Positions 23,640-35,620 are shown, counted from the first letter of the stretch. The stretch: 64,000 bases of DNA from Melitaea cinxia (GCF_905220565.1 NC_059417.1:8666518-8730517), one strand, 5' to 3'. The notes: generated from the letters alone by a model not told the origin. Numbers and translations: made by a program.

Positions 23640-24765
23640 TAAGAGGCGGCTATGTCAGATATCAGGCTGAAACACTTGGGCTTGTGGTGCAACCAGGAGT
23701 AGGGTCCACACAATAGACTTTAGAGCAACCTTGTGAGCTATGAGCCACTACTTGCTGCTCCATGTGATAGGATTCCGAAACAACACATTTTCGAAAGGAA
23801 ATATCATATACAACCATTTGAGGCTGAATGTGACCAGTCCGGCTTACGCGAGGTCCGCATTCACACGGATGGCTCCAAAATGGGGTCTGGCACCGGTGCC
23901 GGAGTGTACTCACAAGACCTTAATATCAATTAATCACTAACGCTGGGCCAGCACAGCTCCATCTTTCAATGTGAGTGTGTTGCGATAACCCACGCAGCCA
24001 CCGCCGTCCTGTCAAAAGGCATTAGGGATTGCAACATCCGCATTCTGTCGGACAGCATGGCCGTACTTAAAGCGCTAGAGAGCAGTTCGACTAACTCTAG
24101 TCTTATATACGAATGTCACCAAACTCTGGAAGTATTGGCCTCACATAATGAGGTAATCCTCCAGTGGATAAAAGGACATAGTGGATCACACGGAAACGAT
24201 GTCGCCGACGAGCTTGCAAGACAGGGGTCCAAAACAAAGGTTGCCGGCCCTACCATCCTAATGCCGCTACCTTTTGGACAACTGCGCTCGTGGGTAAGGC
24301 AACGCAGACGTGCAACTCACAATGCCCTTTGGGCAAACCAAACCGGCTGCAAACAGTCCAAAATGATACTCACGGAAGTATCACTTATCGTGTCGACTGC
24401 TCAGTCTTAACCGCCTGGACATCAGAATAGTTGTTGGCACGATTACCAGCCACATGGCACTTAATCACCAACTATTCATCATGAATGCAACAAACAGTCC
24501 TCTTTGCAGGGGATGTCTGGCTGCCGAAGAAACAGCCGCCCACGTAATCCTGGAATGCGAGGGAGTGGCCGCACACCGTGCTGCTATCCTTAAGGAAATA
24601 AGGACGCTCCGAGAGGCCTGTGAACGCCCCAGGAGGCTTCTGAGCTTCTGGAAGGAGCTGGGCTGGCTGAATTAGCCAGCCCTCTTTTCACGCATAACAG
24701 ACCACCTTTGTGTCTAAATGTGGAAAACCCAGCCCACAACAATACAATACAATACAATACAATCC
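23640..24765 (+). pseudogene. Non-LTR retrotransposon 3' part (RNase H + CCHC)
   Basis: This is the C-terminal end of a retrotransposon polyprotein, broken by stops near 23930, 24408 and 24430. RNase H motifs are in order: HTDGSKMGSG (about 23863), CECVAI (about 23970), LSDSMAVLKAL (about 24045) and WIKGHSGSHGNDVADELAR (about 24163-24220), i.e. the D-E-D-D set. A C-terminal Cys/His motif CRGCLAAEETAAHVILEC (about 24505) follows, as in I/R1/Jockey-group elements with RNase H. The frame ends at 24673, followed by a short 3' UTR and a (CAATA)n-type tail at 24741-24763. No reverse transcriptase part is present, so it is 5'-truncated, as is usual for target-primed reverse transcription. The clade is not decided. 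Confidence 0.85.
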
Positions 24766-26092
24766 TTATCATATAATTGAGAATCTTCTCCTTTTTTCGA
24801 TCTCGGATAAAAATACAACAAGCATATTTTATCTGTTGGATACTATCACACGTCAGATAGCTTTAACGGTAGCCGATGAAACGGCCCCCAATGCAACAGC
24901 ACCCACGACCATCCTACCGACTTCGATACTCTATAGATGCTCGGAAATTATCCGTCTTTTGTTAATTTTTGCCGGCTCAAAAGAGATTCACACTATGTAT
25001 AAAAATCATATCAAAGATATAAATAAAATCAGCCTTTCATTAAAGATGTTTAACGACTGGTTTACAAATTTTGACAGAATTCGTAAGAAGTTTATGTTTA
25101 AATTTTTTCTTTAGCTACCAAACTCACAGATAACAGATCACAGAACTTAATGAAACGAATCGCTGATAATATCATTGCATTATCACACATGAAAATTTAT
25201 CATGAAAACAAATATTAAACACAAAATAAATATTACGTTTGAGTTGAAGCCTTAGTTTGACGATTCAACTTCACAAAATTTTCAGCTGCTTGAATCTTAC
25301 ACATGACACACTCAGAACCCATACACACATACCTGTACCTATTTGCTATTTAAATCTTACTTGAATCTTCCCTGAATTTAATTTTACAAAGTGTATAATA
25401 TTCTTTAGTTTAAGTAGTTTAGAAACTAGATTCTGCTTAGAAGAATCGATAAGAGACTCAACAGTAACTGGTAAAAACCGCCAACCATCAACTCAAAAAA
25501 CTACTAAAACTTCTAAACTTCTCAATGATGGGTAAATAGTAAGAATCACACAATTATAACTAATTGATTCAATGGCAATTTTGCATCATTTATTGAATCA
25601 CTTTAATAATCTTATCTGGAACTTTATTCTTCTAGTAAATATTCTATACAGTGGTCTATTACGCAGAACATATTTAAATATATATCTATAGCATAAAATT
25701 CTATAGAAGAATCCATTACATTACAAATGTAATTATAATCGTCGAATAGCAAAAAAATTCCACCATAATGACAGTCGACGTACAGACAACACAACAAACG
25801 TCCATTAACACGTAATAACATAAAACCCTGAACTGGGGCCTTGAATATAGTAACGATGTTTATATTAAACGATTACGGAGTCTCTGCGAGGCGTTTTCCC
25901 GGACAAATTGCCATAGAATAATGTAGGCCTGTTTACTTATTGATAAACCATATGATAGCCCATTTTTAAGTCATGCAAATCGAGAAACTATCCAAAACCA
26001 AGTCGCAGCTTATTCCGTTTAACTCCGAGGTTAATTTCCATTTTATTACTTTAAATTACTGGACTACATAGTATAGACATATATACTGAAGT
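24766..26092. other. Intergenic, no gene recognised
   Basis: No coding frame has a recognisable domain; the open frame at 24710-25114 runs out of the retroposon tail and is compositional. AT-rich, no window repeats. Confidence 0.35.
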
Positions 26093-26229
26093 AGGCCACA
26101 GCAGGAAATTTCCTGATCAAAATATGGGATCGATATTAAAGATCGATCTTAAAGAAGACCTCAGCTAAATAATACTGCTTTCAACAGTGTTATGTTTCTG
26201 TTGGTAAGTAATGTGACCAAAGCTCCTGG

Positions 26230-27351
26230 CCGTAGCGTGCATTTCATATAGGCAGAAAGGCACTGCCTACCCTGGCATGTTACTAAAAATGATATATAAA
26301 ACATGAACATTACAATTATTTTTGAATACATATTTTTGAAAAAAACATAAATCATAATGCAATTTAAATCCGCTTCAAAAAAAAAAACCCGCCGTCATAT
26401 ATGCGATATCAGCGCTTCGTGCGCATCGACGCCTTTTATGAAACTTCTGCTTATAATCGCATAATAAATGTTAGTAATGACAGTAAGACATTATATAATC
26501 CTACAATTTTATAATGACGCACGCGTCATATGGGATACGAACAAAGTATTGTGTTTTTAACATTGGTCGGTTTAACAACGAAATTAGGCACTGCCTAAGA
26601 ATAACCTGCCAAATTAAATTGTCTCGAATTCGATACCATTTGTATTAATAATTATGATTTTTGATACGGTCGCGTAATCGCAACATTCCACAGAGTAATA
26701 TTATGACAATTCACTTTTAATTTTTCGTTTGTGCGTTCTTGTTATTAGTGAAAATATTAATTTATTAGTGATGAATAAGTTTACTTGTGAAATATGTAAC
26801 GGAGATGTGTGTTTGATGAAAGTAAATAGTGCATCGAAATTCAACACGTTCGATTTTACAGATAAAAATAAAAATTGTTCAGGCGTATCGATTTAACACA
26901 TAAATAACAATGACGTTATAATTTTTCATATCTTAATAAATAAACAAGTACTTTCATTAAGAATACAATTTCGTAACTAATTAATAGTGTTATCAATGAT
27001 TTCCTATGTTTGACACAAACGAAATTATCAGAGTGCCAGCCGTATGAGGTCACTGTGTCTATCCAGTAACTGATTTGTTTGATTTTCATTTGTATCACTC
27101 ACTCATGAGTTACCCAAGTCTTATAGGTATCAGTTGGTTGCTGTACGTGTATTTGTACAGCATTATTAGTATAAATGCACTTTACGTGTCCAATAATTTA
27201 CTTGTCTGTTCTTGAAATTATCTAAAAGCCTCTATTCCCAACAAAATTAAAATAAATTAGGAAAAAATTGCGAGAAAGTAAGTGCAGTGTGGCTGTCAAT
27301 TTTTTTTTTTTTAACTGCCTACCCTGTCTTAAAACTTTATGCACGCCACTG
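26230..27351. mobile_element. hAT element, 1.1 kb, non-autonomous
   Basis: Flanked by a perfect 8-bp direct repeat GCTCCTGG (26222-26229 and 27352-27359). The left end is CCGTAGCGTGCATTTC and the right end, reversed, is CAGTGGCGTGCATAAAG, imperfect terminal repeats with the YAGYGGCGTGCA theme of hAT elements. Subterminal GGCACTGCCTACCCTG and its reversed counterpart CAGGGTAGGCAG are also shared. A short open frame near 26771 (begins MNKFTCEICN) is too small to call a transposase but could be a remnant. A repeat family D block lies inside near the left end. Confidence 0.85.
26300..26565 (-). repeat. Repeat family D, copy 2 (inverted)
   Basis: Reverse complement of 1262-1510 at roughly 80% identity over its length by eye. 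It lies inside the hAT element, either nested or as part of an ancestral longer element that also gave the 1262 copy. Confidence 0.65.
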
Positions 27352-27490
27352 GCTCCTGGGAGGAAATGGGGATAGGGGTCGGCGACGCGCTTGCGATGCT
27401 TCTGGTGTTACCGACGTCTATAAGCTACGGTAATCGCTTACGATTAGTTGAGCCGTACGCATGTTTGCCGACCGAGTAGTATAAGAAAAG

Positions 27491-28250
27491 ACAGATGTTG
27501 CTACGAATAACTTTATAAATCCTAAACACTCAGTAGTTACAAACAGTACAAAATGTTAACATCAAATATAAAAAAGATTGACGCCAAACGAAGTGGGCAC
27601 AAATCAGCTAGCTTATAAATATCTCTAAGAAATAATCCAACAAGTTACAAAGGTGAAGTTGTGTTCTATTGACAAAATTATTTTTAAATATTTCCTGTGC
27701 AACAATTATCATTATTTTATTGCTATTGTTTTATTTATTTATTTATTTATACTTTATTGTACACCAAAAAAATAAAATAAACAAGCAACATTAGCCATAA
27801 TTTGTAGAAAAAAAATGTACAAAAGGCGGCCTTATTGCTTAAAAGCAATCACTTCCAGGCAACCTTAGGGCAAAGGAGATGCTATATTGACGGTGTAGGT
27901 GTAGAATTTAATTTTATAAAATTAATAGGAAACAACTCAATCAATAGACATACATACTTACATAGATAGTTTTAATAATTTTTTTTGCGTTGAGATTTCT
28001 ACTATTGGTTCGTAATACGGAAATATTCTTGCTGGGCGCAACGGACCAAAGATCCATTAATTATTAAGCATTTTATTCTAATGACATGAGAAATGACAAG
28101 CGCGTGAAATTTAAATAACTGTCAAAGTTTCTAAAATTTACTTTTTTACTCAATATTTCATTCTGTAAGAACCTTCTAGAAAGAACAAATTAGGCTAATT
28201 GAACCAGCGATTCTCGAGTTTCGCACTTAGCAACACATTTAGCGATAAAT
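27491..28250. other. Intergenic with repeat family E copy
   Basis: 27728-27890 carries the family E blocks preceded by an ATTTATTTATTTATACTTTA stretch: TTGTACACC, ATGTACAAAAGGCGGCCTTA and CAGGCAACCTTAGGGC. The remainder is unassigned. Confidence 0.5.
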
Positions 28251-28254
28251 TTTT

Positions 28255-28437
28255 CCACTCTGTTTCACTCGCGTAATTTGCGATCCCGTGGGAATATCAG
28301 TATAAAAAGTAGCCTGTGTGTTATTCTAGATCTCCAGCTATCTACATACCAAGCTTCATTAAAATCGGTCCAGTACCTATAAGAGTAACAAACACACATC
28401 CCTCCGAACCAAACTTCACATTAATAATGTTAGTCGG
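28255..28437 (-). mobile_element. Helitron-derived fragment
   Basis: It contains TTTCACTCGCGTAATTTGCG, GTGGGAATATCAGTATAAAA and AGTAGCCTGTGTGTTATTCT, and closes with a reversed 5' terminus (ACATTATTAATGTGAAGTTT on the minus strand). This is the standard moth/butterfly non-autonomous Helitron layout. The CTAG end is not preserved. Confidence 0.55.
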
Positions 28438-29866
28438 ATATCATCAAGTCAACTTAAATCACAGAAGTGATGTGAGAATTTAGATTTCAGGATCCATTAT
28501 TGAGGGTAGATCATCATTTTTTTTGAACCATCTACGATGTACAGAATTAGACTTATTGTAGCTTTATTGTAAGTGTACATTGAAGTATTTGTTTATTTCG
28601 TAATAAATACACAACTAATCTCACTTTTACTACACGACACGAAACTAATAATAATTGTATGAAAGTTACTAAAAAGGAACTTTACCGCTTATAAAATAGG
28701 GTATAGTTTTGCTCACTTCGCTAACTGTACGCATCTAAACAATTACTTCGCCTTATTAACCAGTTGTAATAAAGTTCAATAACACGTCTATCATCTACAT
28801 AATTATATACATATAATGTTTAGGCGTGATGCTTTCAAATACAGCAAAATTTTTACTAAACTTACATTAACATTTTATACACCAATTTTATTTAGTTGAG
28901 TATTAAATGATGTCTCTCTGAACATAGACGTTATTAATTCTATATTTCTTTTCACAAAGGTACATACAAGGTCTGTTCCTAAAGTATACCAGAGTTTTAG
29001 GTTGCCGATGGACATACTTTTGTCAGTAAAATTAAAACGACCACGTTATCGAAGTCGTAGCGAACAGCCAGTCAACAATAATAAAGCCTTAATTAAAACA
29101 AAAAAAAACCTTTACAAACAGTCATGTTTTCGTTGACTACATTTTGAATTAAAAATGAACGCTCCACTAGTGCAGTCCAAACCTTATTCAGAGAGTACGG
29201 GCGCACTCAATGCACTGAAACGAACCAACTAAGTTCACTTGTATAGGGTAAATAAACACATCGCACAGGAAATTTAACCTTATCACCATAGCACGAGATA
29301 CATAACCAGTTATACAGTAGCAAGTTACGACCTTCTAAAATTGAATAATTCCATTGAGCTGCTTAGTATTGTTTTGAGGATTGTTTTACGACTGCTAATG
29401 CTTTGTTCGTACGATAAATGTTATATGACTTGCACTCATTGATGCTGTAATGAATATGATATGTAACAAATATGTAATACATTATGTACCTAGTAAATAG
29501 AAGTCGCAATAATGACCTTAACCTTTTCACCGTCTGTTTACAGAGCGTCAGAACGATGTGCAGAGCTAAGTTCAACACGTTTTAATATAGCAATAAACAT
29601 GAACATTCGACCATCATTGTACTAAAAGGTCGTTAACCCTAAAAAATCTTAAAAGAAACATAAAAATACCTTCGCCCGTTTTGCGAAAAATCGTAATTGA
29701 ATCTTGTTAATTGTAGGCTATATTATGTGATTTTTTTTTTGTTTTCTTATGTGGCTCTTAGTCAACAACAATGTCTCAGTCTCAGAACGATAAGGTATTA
29801 CAAGATATAATCAACATACACATATTTCAAGTACAAGTAAGATTTATATAACTGCAGTGTTTAATG
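28438..29866. other. Intergenic, no gene recognised
   Basis: AT-rich. None of the small open frames shows a domain. A moderately GC-richer stretch at 28970-29240 is unique in the window and not assignable. Confidence 0.35.
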
Positions 29867-30097
29867 ATAGCCGACCGATGGCGGGATAACCATTCAACTG
29901 CTGGCTTTGAAATACGCAGGCCGAAGACGGGCAGCATCGTCTTCGGTGCGACAAAGCCAGCCCTGCTGTCACCAATCCGCCTGCCCAGTGTGGTGACTAT
30001 GGGAAAAACACGTGAGTTTACGCCATTTTTGGCATGAACTCGTGGAGGCCTATGTCCAATAGTGGACTGCGAAAGGCTGCTGTGATGTGATGATGAT
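29867..30097 (+). repeat. Repeat family B copy
   Basis: Blocks are GCCGACCGATGGCGGGATAA, CCATTCAACTGCTGGCTTTG, AAATACGCAGGCCGAAGACG, GGCAG, GTCTTCGGTGCGACAAAGCC, GCCCAGTGTGGTGACTATGG, CGCCATTTTTGGCATGAACT and GTGGAGGCCTATGTCCAATA. It ends in a GATGATGATGA tail at 30080-30100. The family resembles a retroposon 3' region or SINE. Confidence 0.8.
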
Positions 30098-30139
30098 GAG
30101 TGTTTAATGTGTATGTTATTCATTTATACACGTTTTGAT

Positions 30140-30395
30140 GGAAAAGGAACGTGTTAGGGACTAAGCTGAAGATGAGCGAACAATGTACATATGGACGACT
30201 TCAATACCAGGATTATTACAAGCTCATTGCCGACCCTAATCCTAATCTCCCCTGCAACTCCGCCTACCTCACTCACCACAGAAACACATCACTACTTGAA
30301 AGCAGTATTTTTTATCTGTGGTCTTCGGTAAGGTTTCGGTATTTCCCCAGTAGAGCTGCTCCAAATTTTGAGCAACACATTTCCTGCTGTTCCAT
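30140..30395 (+). repeat. Repeat family C copy
   Basis: CTCACTCACCACAGAAACAC, CACTACTTGAAAGCAGTATT, TTATCTGTGGTCTTCGGTAA and GTAGAGCTGCTCCAAATTTT match 11816-12075 in order. An open reading frame across it is incidental. Confidence 0.65.
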
Positions 30396-30879
30396 AAACT
30401 AATTAAATTATTAAAGTTTTCTTTAAATACGGACTACTCTTTGTTAAAGTCTAAATTTGATTGAGTTAACTGCAATATTTTGGAAAAACAAATGCCCTTA
30501 GTTCCCAATTAATACATAATTGCAACATCAATATATACCAAACAATAAGTATAGTCATGTTCCGAACGAAAAAATTCTTACGATATTTAGTTAAATCACA
30601 CAAAGAATTTCACGCTACATTACTTCTCTTTGGAACGTAATATTTTAACGTTCTTTTGTTTATATACCGTATAACCCACATTTTATTTTTATTCATCACA
30701 AGGCTAGTTAGAAAATATAAATATATTAATACGCAGTTCTTTCTAGATTTATAAATACAAAGCAAAATGCAAAATTACTATGCAGCCGAGTTACCAAAAA
30801 ATATTTATAAACGAATAATTAAATAATAATAAAAAAAAAAAACAAAACAAAACAAATATAGTGTGTGATCCGTCGGCTG

Positions 30880-31030
30880 TCCTTATACCAAAGAGCTCTG
30901 ATCACCTCACTTACCAACAGGAACCCAACACTGCTTGAAAGCAGTATTATTTAGCTGTGACCTTCTGTAAGGTCGAGATATTTCTCCAACCAGTACTGCA
31001 AATTTCGAGCAGTATATTCCCTGCTGTATC
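30880..31030 (+). repeat. Repeat family C, 3' portion
   Basis: AGCTCTGATCACCTCACTTA, ACACTGCTTGAAAGCAGTAT, TTAGCTGTGACCTTCTGTAA and AGCAGTATATTCCCTGCTGT. The TGCTTGAAAGCA core is a small palindrome. Confidence 0.7.
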
Positions 31031-31315
31031 CTAAAGATGTATTAAATTCTCATATATATACATATATAATATCACAACTACACAATTATAATCACAGACA
31101 AAAGCTAGTGATCGAATAAAAGCAAAAAGTTTGTAATAGAAATAATACAATAGCATTGATACACTACATATTGGATTGCTGACGTCATAATCAACATTTC
31201 TACAATAGATCCATTAATAATGAATAACACTGACTTCAATGACGTCACAGTTCACATGAAGCTTCAAGTAATTTTCACCGAGTTTAGTTATTTATTTACA
31301 CTTTATGCACACCAA

Positions 31316-31440
31316 TCTATACCAATGTTATAAAGCTAAAAACCTTTTTTTGTTTGTCTATTGTTTCAATGCGCTAATCTCAGGAAGACTAATCTAACTG
31401 GTTCGAATTGAAAAATTATTTTTGTGCTGGATAGCCCATT
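31316..31440 (+). mobile_element. Helitron 5' part, truncated
   Basis: TCTATACCAATGTTATAAAG and the AATGCGCTAATCTCAGGAA body match the 5' portion of the Helitron at 36222. It is cut by a family B segment starting at about 31441. Confidence 0.6.
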
Positions 31441-31555
31441 CTAGCCCAGCGTGGTGACTATGGGCAACACACTTGAGTTCACGCCATTTTTGGCGCGAAC
31501 TTGTGAAGGTCTATGTCCAGCAGTGGACTGCGATACGCTGAAGTGATGTAAAACT
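31441..31555 (+). repeat. Repeat family B, 3' end
   Basis: GCCCAGCGTGGTGACTATGG, CACGCCATTTTTGGCGCGAA and GTCTATGTCCAGCAGTGGAC, inserted in or joined to a Helitron fragment. Confidence 0.75.
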
Positions 31556-31815
31556 GTAAAAAATTATATTTTAACATCTAAAAAGCGATATCATTTTCTC
31601 GTTTTGTTAGTAATACGTAATTAAGCGACTAAGACCGACAACGCTCGAATTACTCTGAATTCTATTTGCGTTTTTACGATTGTTTGACTGACTTTTAAAA
31701 TAGCGGTACCTTTTTTTAAACTTTCGTATTTCATTGTATTTAAGAATGGGTTTACATTCTCAGGTTATTTGCACCGTGTGGCCAATGGCTAAATGTGTAA
31801 TTATAACAACATTTA

Positions 31816-31912
31816 CTCCGCCAACATTGGAGCAGCGTGGTGGATTAAGCTCTGCTCCTTCTCCTACAAGGGGAAAGAGGCCTATGCCCAGCAGTGGGAT
31901 ATTACAGATTGA
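31816..31912 (+). mobile_element. Metulj-like SINE, 3' end only
   Basis: CCGCCAACATTGGAGCAGCG, TGGTGGATTAAGCTCTGCTC and GGCCTATGCCCAGCAGTGGG ATATTACAG match the tail of the 4547 copy. 5'-truncated. Confidence 0.75.
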
Positions 31913-32606
31913 AGCGAGCTGGGATTTTCTGTACGAAATACTATCAGTCAAACGACGGCGTTCATACCTGGTTAAGTTGGAATTTGAATTGAAATTGAAA
32001 TTGTGTTTTACTTTCATGTGATTTGAAAATGTCCAACTAAGTATTTAGTATATAAAAGAGATTTCCATTAATACTATATATAAGATAATAAAAATTTGTA
32101 ACAAAAAATGTTAATACTATGAATTTTATATAAAAAAAATTGTTTATATACCGTATATCAACAGTTTTTCATACATTCGTCGTCAAGAGCCATGTACAGA
32201 TGATAAACTCTCATATTATTATCAAACATAACTTAAAGCCTTGACCTGTCATCTCGTCTTTTATCCGCCTAAACTTAAAAGTTGGTAAGTTAGACTGTCT
32301 ATCCTATATATTAATTAACTTTGATAGGGGTGGTACTGTATCTCATGGGTTTTCTAAAAGACTCTTAAATTGATTGATTGAGATGATATGATATAGAGTT
32401 AGCGTTTTATTTTTATATTAGGTATTATCTATCTATATTTAAAAAAAAAACAAATGCTAACTGTGTTTCTAAGCGTTGGACTACTGTGCAATTTTTTTCT
32501 TAATACTTTGCAAGAGGTTCTACCGAAACGTTAAATTAAGAAAATTGCGCAGATTAAATTTCCGATAACATAATAGTATGAGATCCGAACTTATTATATA
32601 AGAATA
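31913..32606. other. Intergenic, nothing recognised
   Basis: AT-rich, no coding frame or window repeat seen. Confidence 0.35.
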
Positions 32607-32887
32607 TTGGACATAGGCCTCCAAAAATGGAGTGAACTCATGTGTTTTGCCTATAGTCACCACGCTGCGCAGGCGGGTTGGTGACCGCAGAGCTGGCTTT
32701 GTCGCACCGAAGACGCTGCTGCCCGTCTTCGACCTGCGTATTTCAAAGCCAGCAGTTGGATGGTTATGCCGCCATCGGTCGGCTTTTTAAGTTCCAAGGT
32801 GGTAGTGGAACTGTGTTATCCCTTAGTCGCCCCTTACGACACCCACGGGAAGAGAGAGGGTGGCTACCTATATTCTTACTGCCGTAA
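32607..32887 (-). repeat. Repeat family B copy
   Basis: Reverse-oriented: GGACATAGGCCTCC, GGCGGGTTGGTGACCGCAGA, GGCTTTGTCGCACCGAAGAC, CCAGCAGTTGGATGGTTATG and ACACCCACGGGAAGAGAGAG. It is near-complete at its 5' side. Confidence 0.8.
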
Positions 32888-33029
32888 CTCCACAGTATAA
32901 ATTTTAATAAAAGGGGATTTTAATTTTAATAAAAGAGGCTTTTAATTCAACGCAGGTAGAATATAATTCAGTTAAAAAGTATAATGTGTAAAAGTAATGC
33001 ACAAACTAAAGGGCTTGTATGTTCACAAT

Positions 33030-33720
33030 TCATACGTGTTGCTCGATATGAGACCCTCTATTTCTTATACAGGTGCGAATTCTCTTTCTCATTTCTGTTT
33101 TTGACACCCTTGAGCTCAAACTTGAACTCATCTGTTCCACTACTCTTATAAATCTTAATTCTTGTAACGAATTGACTTTTGTGGCATAAACTAGATTTTT
33201 CCTGTGACCGTAAACGTAAAAATCTAACGTAGTGAGATCTGGGCTTCGTGCAGGCCAAGTTATTGGCCCTCGTCTTCCCATCCATTGATTTGGGTCATAT
33301 CCAGCCACTGTCGTTAGTGAGCCGAACACCCGTAATGTTATTCAATTATTTTTAATTTCTTCTGGAACACCAGCTAACAGTTCATCCACATCATTTCGTA
33401 AAATATGTTCATAATTTGCGCTGTTTAAATTATAGGGCATAAAATGAGGCCCTATTAAATATTTGTAGACAACACCCATCCGTACATTTAAAAAATATCT
33501 CCGCTGTGAACCTGTTCCTCTCAGTTTTATTGGATGTTTTCAACTTTTGGAAATGAATAATGTAAATTGCTTATGATAATTTGTTGTGCCATCCTGGTAA
33601 ATTTAACTCATCCGTCCACAAAATATTTTTCAAAATTTTGTTATTGTCAGCGTCGACATTTAGCATAAATCTAAAAAAAATACCAAATACCAAATTCCGG
33701 GTAAATAACGAAAAAAGCTA
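33030..33720 (-). pseudogene. Tc1/mariner-superfamily transposase relic
   Basis: The minus-strand frame 33329-33030 contains PNQWMGRRGPITWPARSPDL followed by TTLDFYVYGHRKNLVY. That is the 'WPARSPDLTPLDFFLWG' catalytic-core signature of IS630/Tc1/mariner-like transposases, with an Asp in SPDLT. Further upstream on the minus strand (33600-33330), fragments WTDE and a 'GLILCPI' piece in shifted frames match the preceding region of the same fold. Frameshifts and stops show it is dead. No terminal repeats were identified, so its borders are approximate. Confidence 0.75.
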
Positions 33721-34320
33721 AAATTATAAATATCACTAGTAGCAAGATTTTTATTTTCATTGATACATGTGAGCGATGTAATTTATTGCATTTTGGCTCT
33801 TTCATCACCTCCCGTCCAAAAATACGTCAAGTTACGAGTAACCTGTATAAACAACGTATATAAAAATCGATATAATTTTGTTTGTTTTATTTTAATGATA
33901 ACACTTTATTTATCTTTTTTGTTTTGCTTCTGAAACGAATAATTGCATTTAATGAGGTCGGCTCGTCACCTCTGATAGCGAATAACGTTTCGAAATATTT
34001 GTAGTCACGTTTTACGAGTTATTTTAAAATATTATAATAATAATACTAAGGATTTCTTTTGTTTGAACTTTATATCAGCAAATTTAAGATCTGCTTGCCA
34101 TAAAATCAAAATTAATTAAAAATTATTTATTCAAGTAGGCGTCAAAAGCATGGTATGGCATGGTTGATGTAATTATTTTACAAACTATAATAATTCATAT
34201 AAATTATATTAGAATTGAATAAGTTAATTATAATTAATGTGTAGCTGACGATATACCTACTAATTATAAATTTAAAATTTGATCACTACATCATTGCAGT
34301 TTACTCGAGTAAATGTACTA
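33721..34320. other. Intergenic, nothing recognised
   Basis: AT-rich, no coding frame or window repeat seen. Confidence 0.35.
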
Positions 34321-34323
34321 AAA

Positions 34324-34481
34324 CTAGCTGTGAACCACGGTTTCACATGCGTTAATTTGACGAGAAAAAGCCTATAGCCTTCTTCGGTAAATGGGCTATC
34401 CAACGCAAAAAGTATTATTCAATTCGAACCAGTAGAGTCTGAGATTAGCGCTTTTAAACTTTTCAGCTTTATTAGTATAGA
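34324..34481 (-). mobile_element. Complete short Helitron, 158 bp
   Basis: On the minus strand it begins A|TCTATACTAATAAAGCTGAA (34481 downwards) and ends at CTAG|T (34327-34324) after the CCGTGGTTCACAG segment. The body (GCGCTAATCTCAGACTCTAC, TTGCGTTGGATAGCCCATTT) matches the Helitron at 36222. Confidence 0.75.
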
Positions 34482-35055
34482 TATACACCTTTGTGACTGT
34501 AGCTTTACTCGTGTATCTGTTGCGTAATCTATTGATAGAATATTAGCAGAACACGAAGATTCAAGTCTTAGCCTAGAGTACAGGAATGCGAAAATATTTA
34601 TAAAATGTCTCACAAAAATGTTTACCTTTTAAAAAAAATCTCAACAGCGACTTACGTCCTGACCTCGCTGTAATAAAAGCTAAACTCGTGACCTGATTGT
34701 ATTCTCGTGAACTGGTAGAGAACAACGTTTCTATAGAGTTACACTGATTGAAAAAAATCGGCCATTCGTGGCCCAATTCTGGGTACAAATATAGGAGAGG
34801 AAATGAATCGTAATCCACAACACTATATCAATGTAGGTCAGTGGATAGTTTACTTATCAACGTAACAACCGCTAAAGTATCTAACTTAACTGAGATAATA
34901 AGTTTAACTGCGGCAGGCCATAGCAGGAAATTTCTTAATCTACGAGTAACATCAAGAATAATCAATGACTGATATTGAAGAAAAACCATCTTACGTACTT
35001 AATGGGTGTATTTCTAGATAAAAATAAATTATTATAACACTAATTACGACTAATC
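34482..35055. other. Intergenic, small repeat remnants
   Basis: At 34908-34945 GGCAGGCCATAGCAGGAAAT is a family C remnant. The rest is unassigned. Confidence 0.35.
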
Positions 35056-35620
35056 ACGAAGACGCCTTGGCGCAACGGTCACAGCACTGGTTTGTACTGT
35101 TGCGCTGGTGGTTGCGGGTTTGATCGCCACACATAGCAAATGTTTGTATTGGCAGGTATTTACTGCTGCTGTGTGGCTACGGCAATAAAGGACATAGTCA
35201 CCTCTTCTCTTCCCGTGGGTGTCGTAAGGGGCGACTAAGGGATAACACAGTTCCACTACCACCTTGGAACTAAAAAAGCCGACCGATAACGGGATAACCA
35301 TCCAACTGCTGGCTTTGAAATACACAGGCCGAAGACGGGCAGCAGCGTCTTCGGTGCGACAAAGCCAGCTCTGCGGTCACCAACCCACCTGCCCAGCGTG
35401 GTGACTATAGGCAAAACACATGAGGTCACTCTATTTTTGGCTAGAACTTGTGGAGGCCTATGTCCAGCAGTGGACTGTATTGGGCTGAAGTGATACAGAT
35501 GTTTATCGTGGTCTGGGCGTTTGTGCTTGTGTATTGTATGTATCCGGACCCCTGAGACAGGAGATAATGTTAGTGGGAGCCGTTGAGTGTGAGGCCTTTA
35601 TTATATAAAGAAAATAACTA
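35056..35620 (+). mobile_element. tRNA-derived SINE interrupted by family B
   Basis: The head (35062-35151) has the A box TTGGCGCAACGGTCAC, a B box GGTTTGATCGCC with changes, and TGTTTGTATTGG. After 343 bases of family B the SINE resumes at 35495 with ACAGATGTTTATCGTGGTCT and GGGCGTTTGTGC. The tail (CGGACCCCTGAGACAGGAGA, GTTGAGTGTGAGG) differs from the Metulj-like type at 4547 and resembles the 40788 copy, so at least two SINE subtypes share one head. Confidence 0.75.
35152..35494 (+). repeat. Repeat family B, full-length copy inside a SINE
   Basis: It begins near TGTGTGGCTACGGCAATAAA, passes through CTTCCCGTGGGTGTCGTAAG, GGGCGACTAAGGGATAACAC, GCTGGCTTTGAAATACACAG and GGTGCGACAAAGCCAGCTCT, and ends GTCCAGCAGTGGACTGTATT GGGCTGAAGTGAT. 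The intact SINE on both sides defines both borders and gives a family length of about 343 bp. No clear target duplication is visible. Confidence 0.8.

Larger units (their letters stand above)
26093..27490 (-). repeat. Repeat family C copy split by a hAT element
   Basis: 26093-26229 holds GTAGGCCACAGCAGGAAATT through GTGACCAAAGCTCCTGG, and 27352-27490 continues with GCTCCTGGGAGGAAATGGGG, GGTGTTACCGACGTCTATAA, GCTACGGTAATCGCTTACGA and GAGCCGTACGCATG. Removing 26230-27351 and one GCTCCTGG restores a continuous family C copy. Confidence 0.8.

Noticed and set aside
23933..24410. Host RNase H gene
   Set aside because: Continuity with a CCHC tail, stops and a pentanucleotide tail identify it as a retrotransposon remnant.
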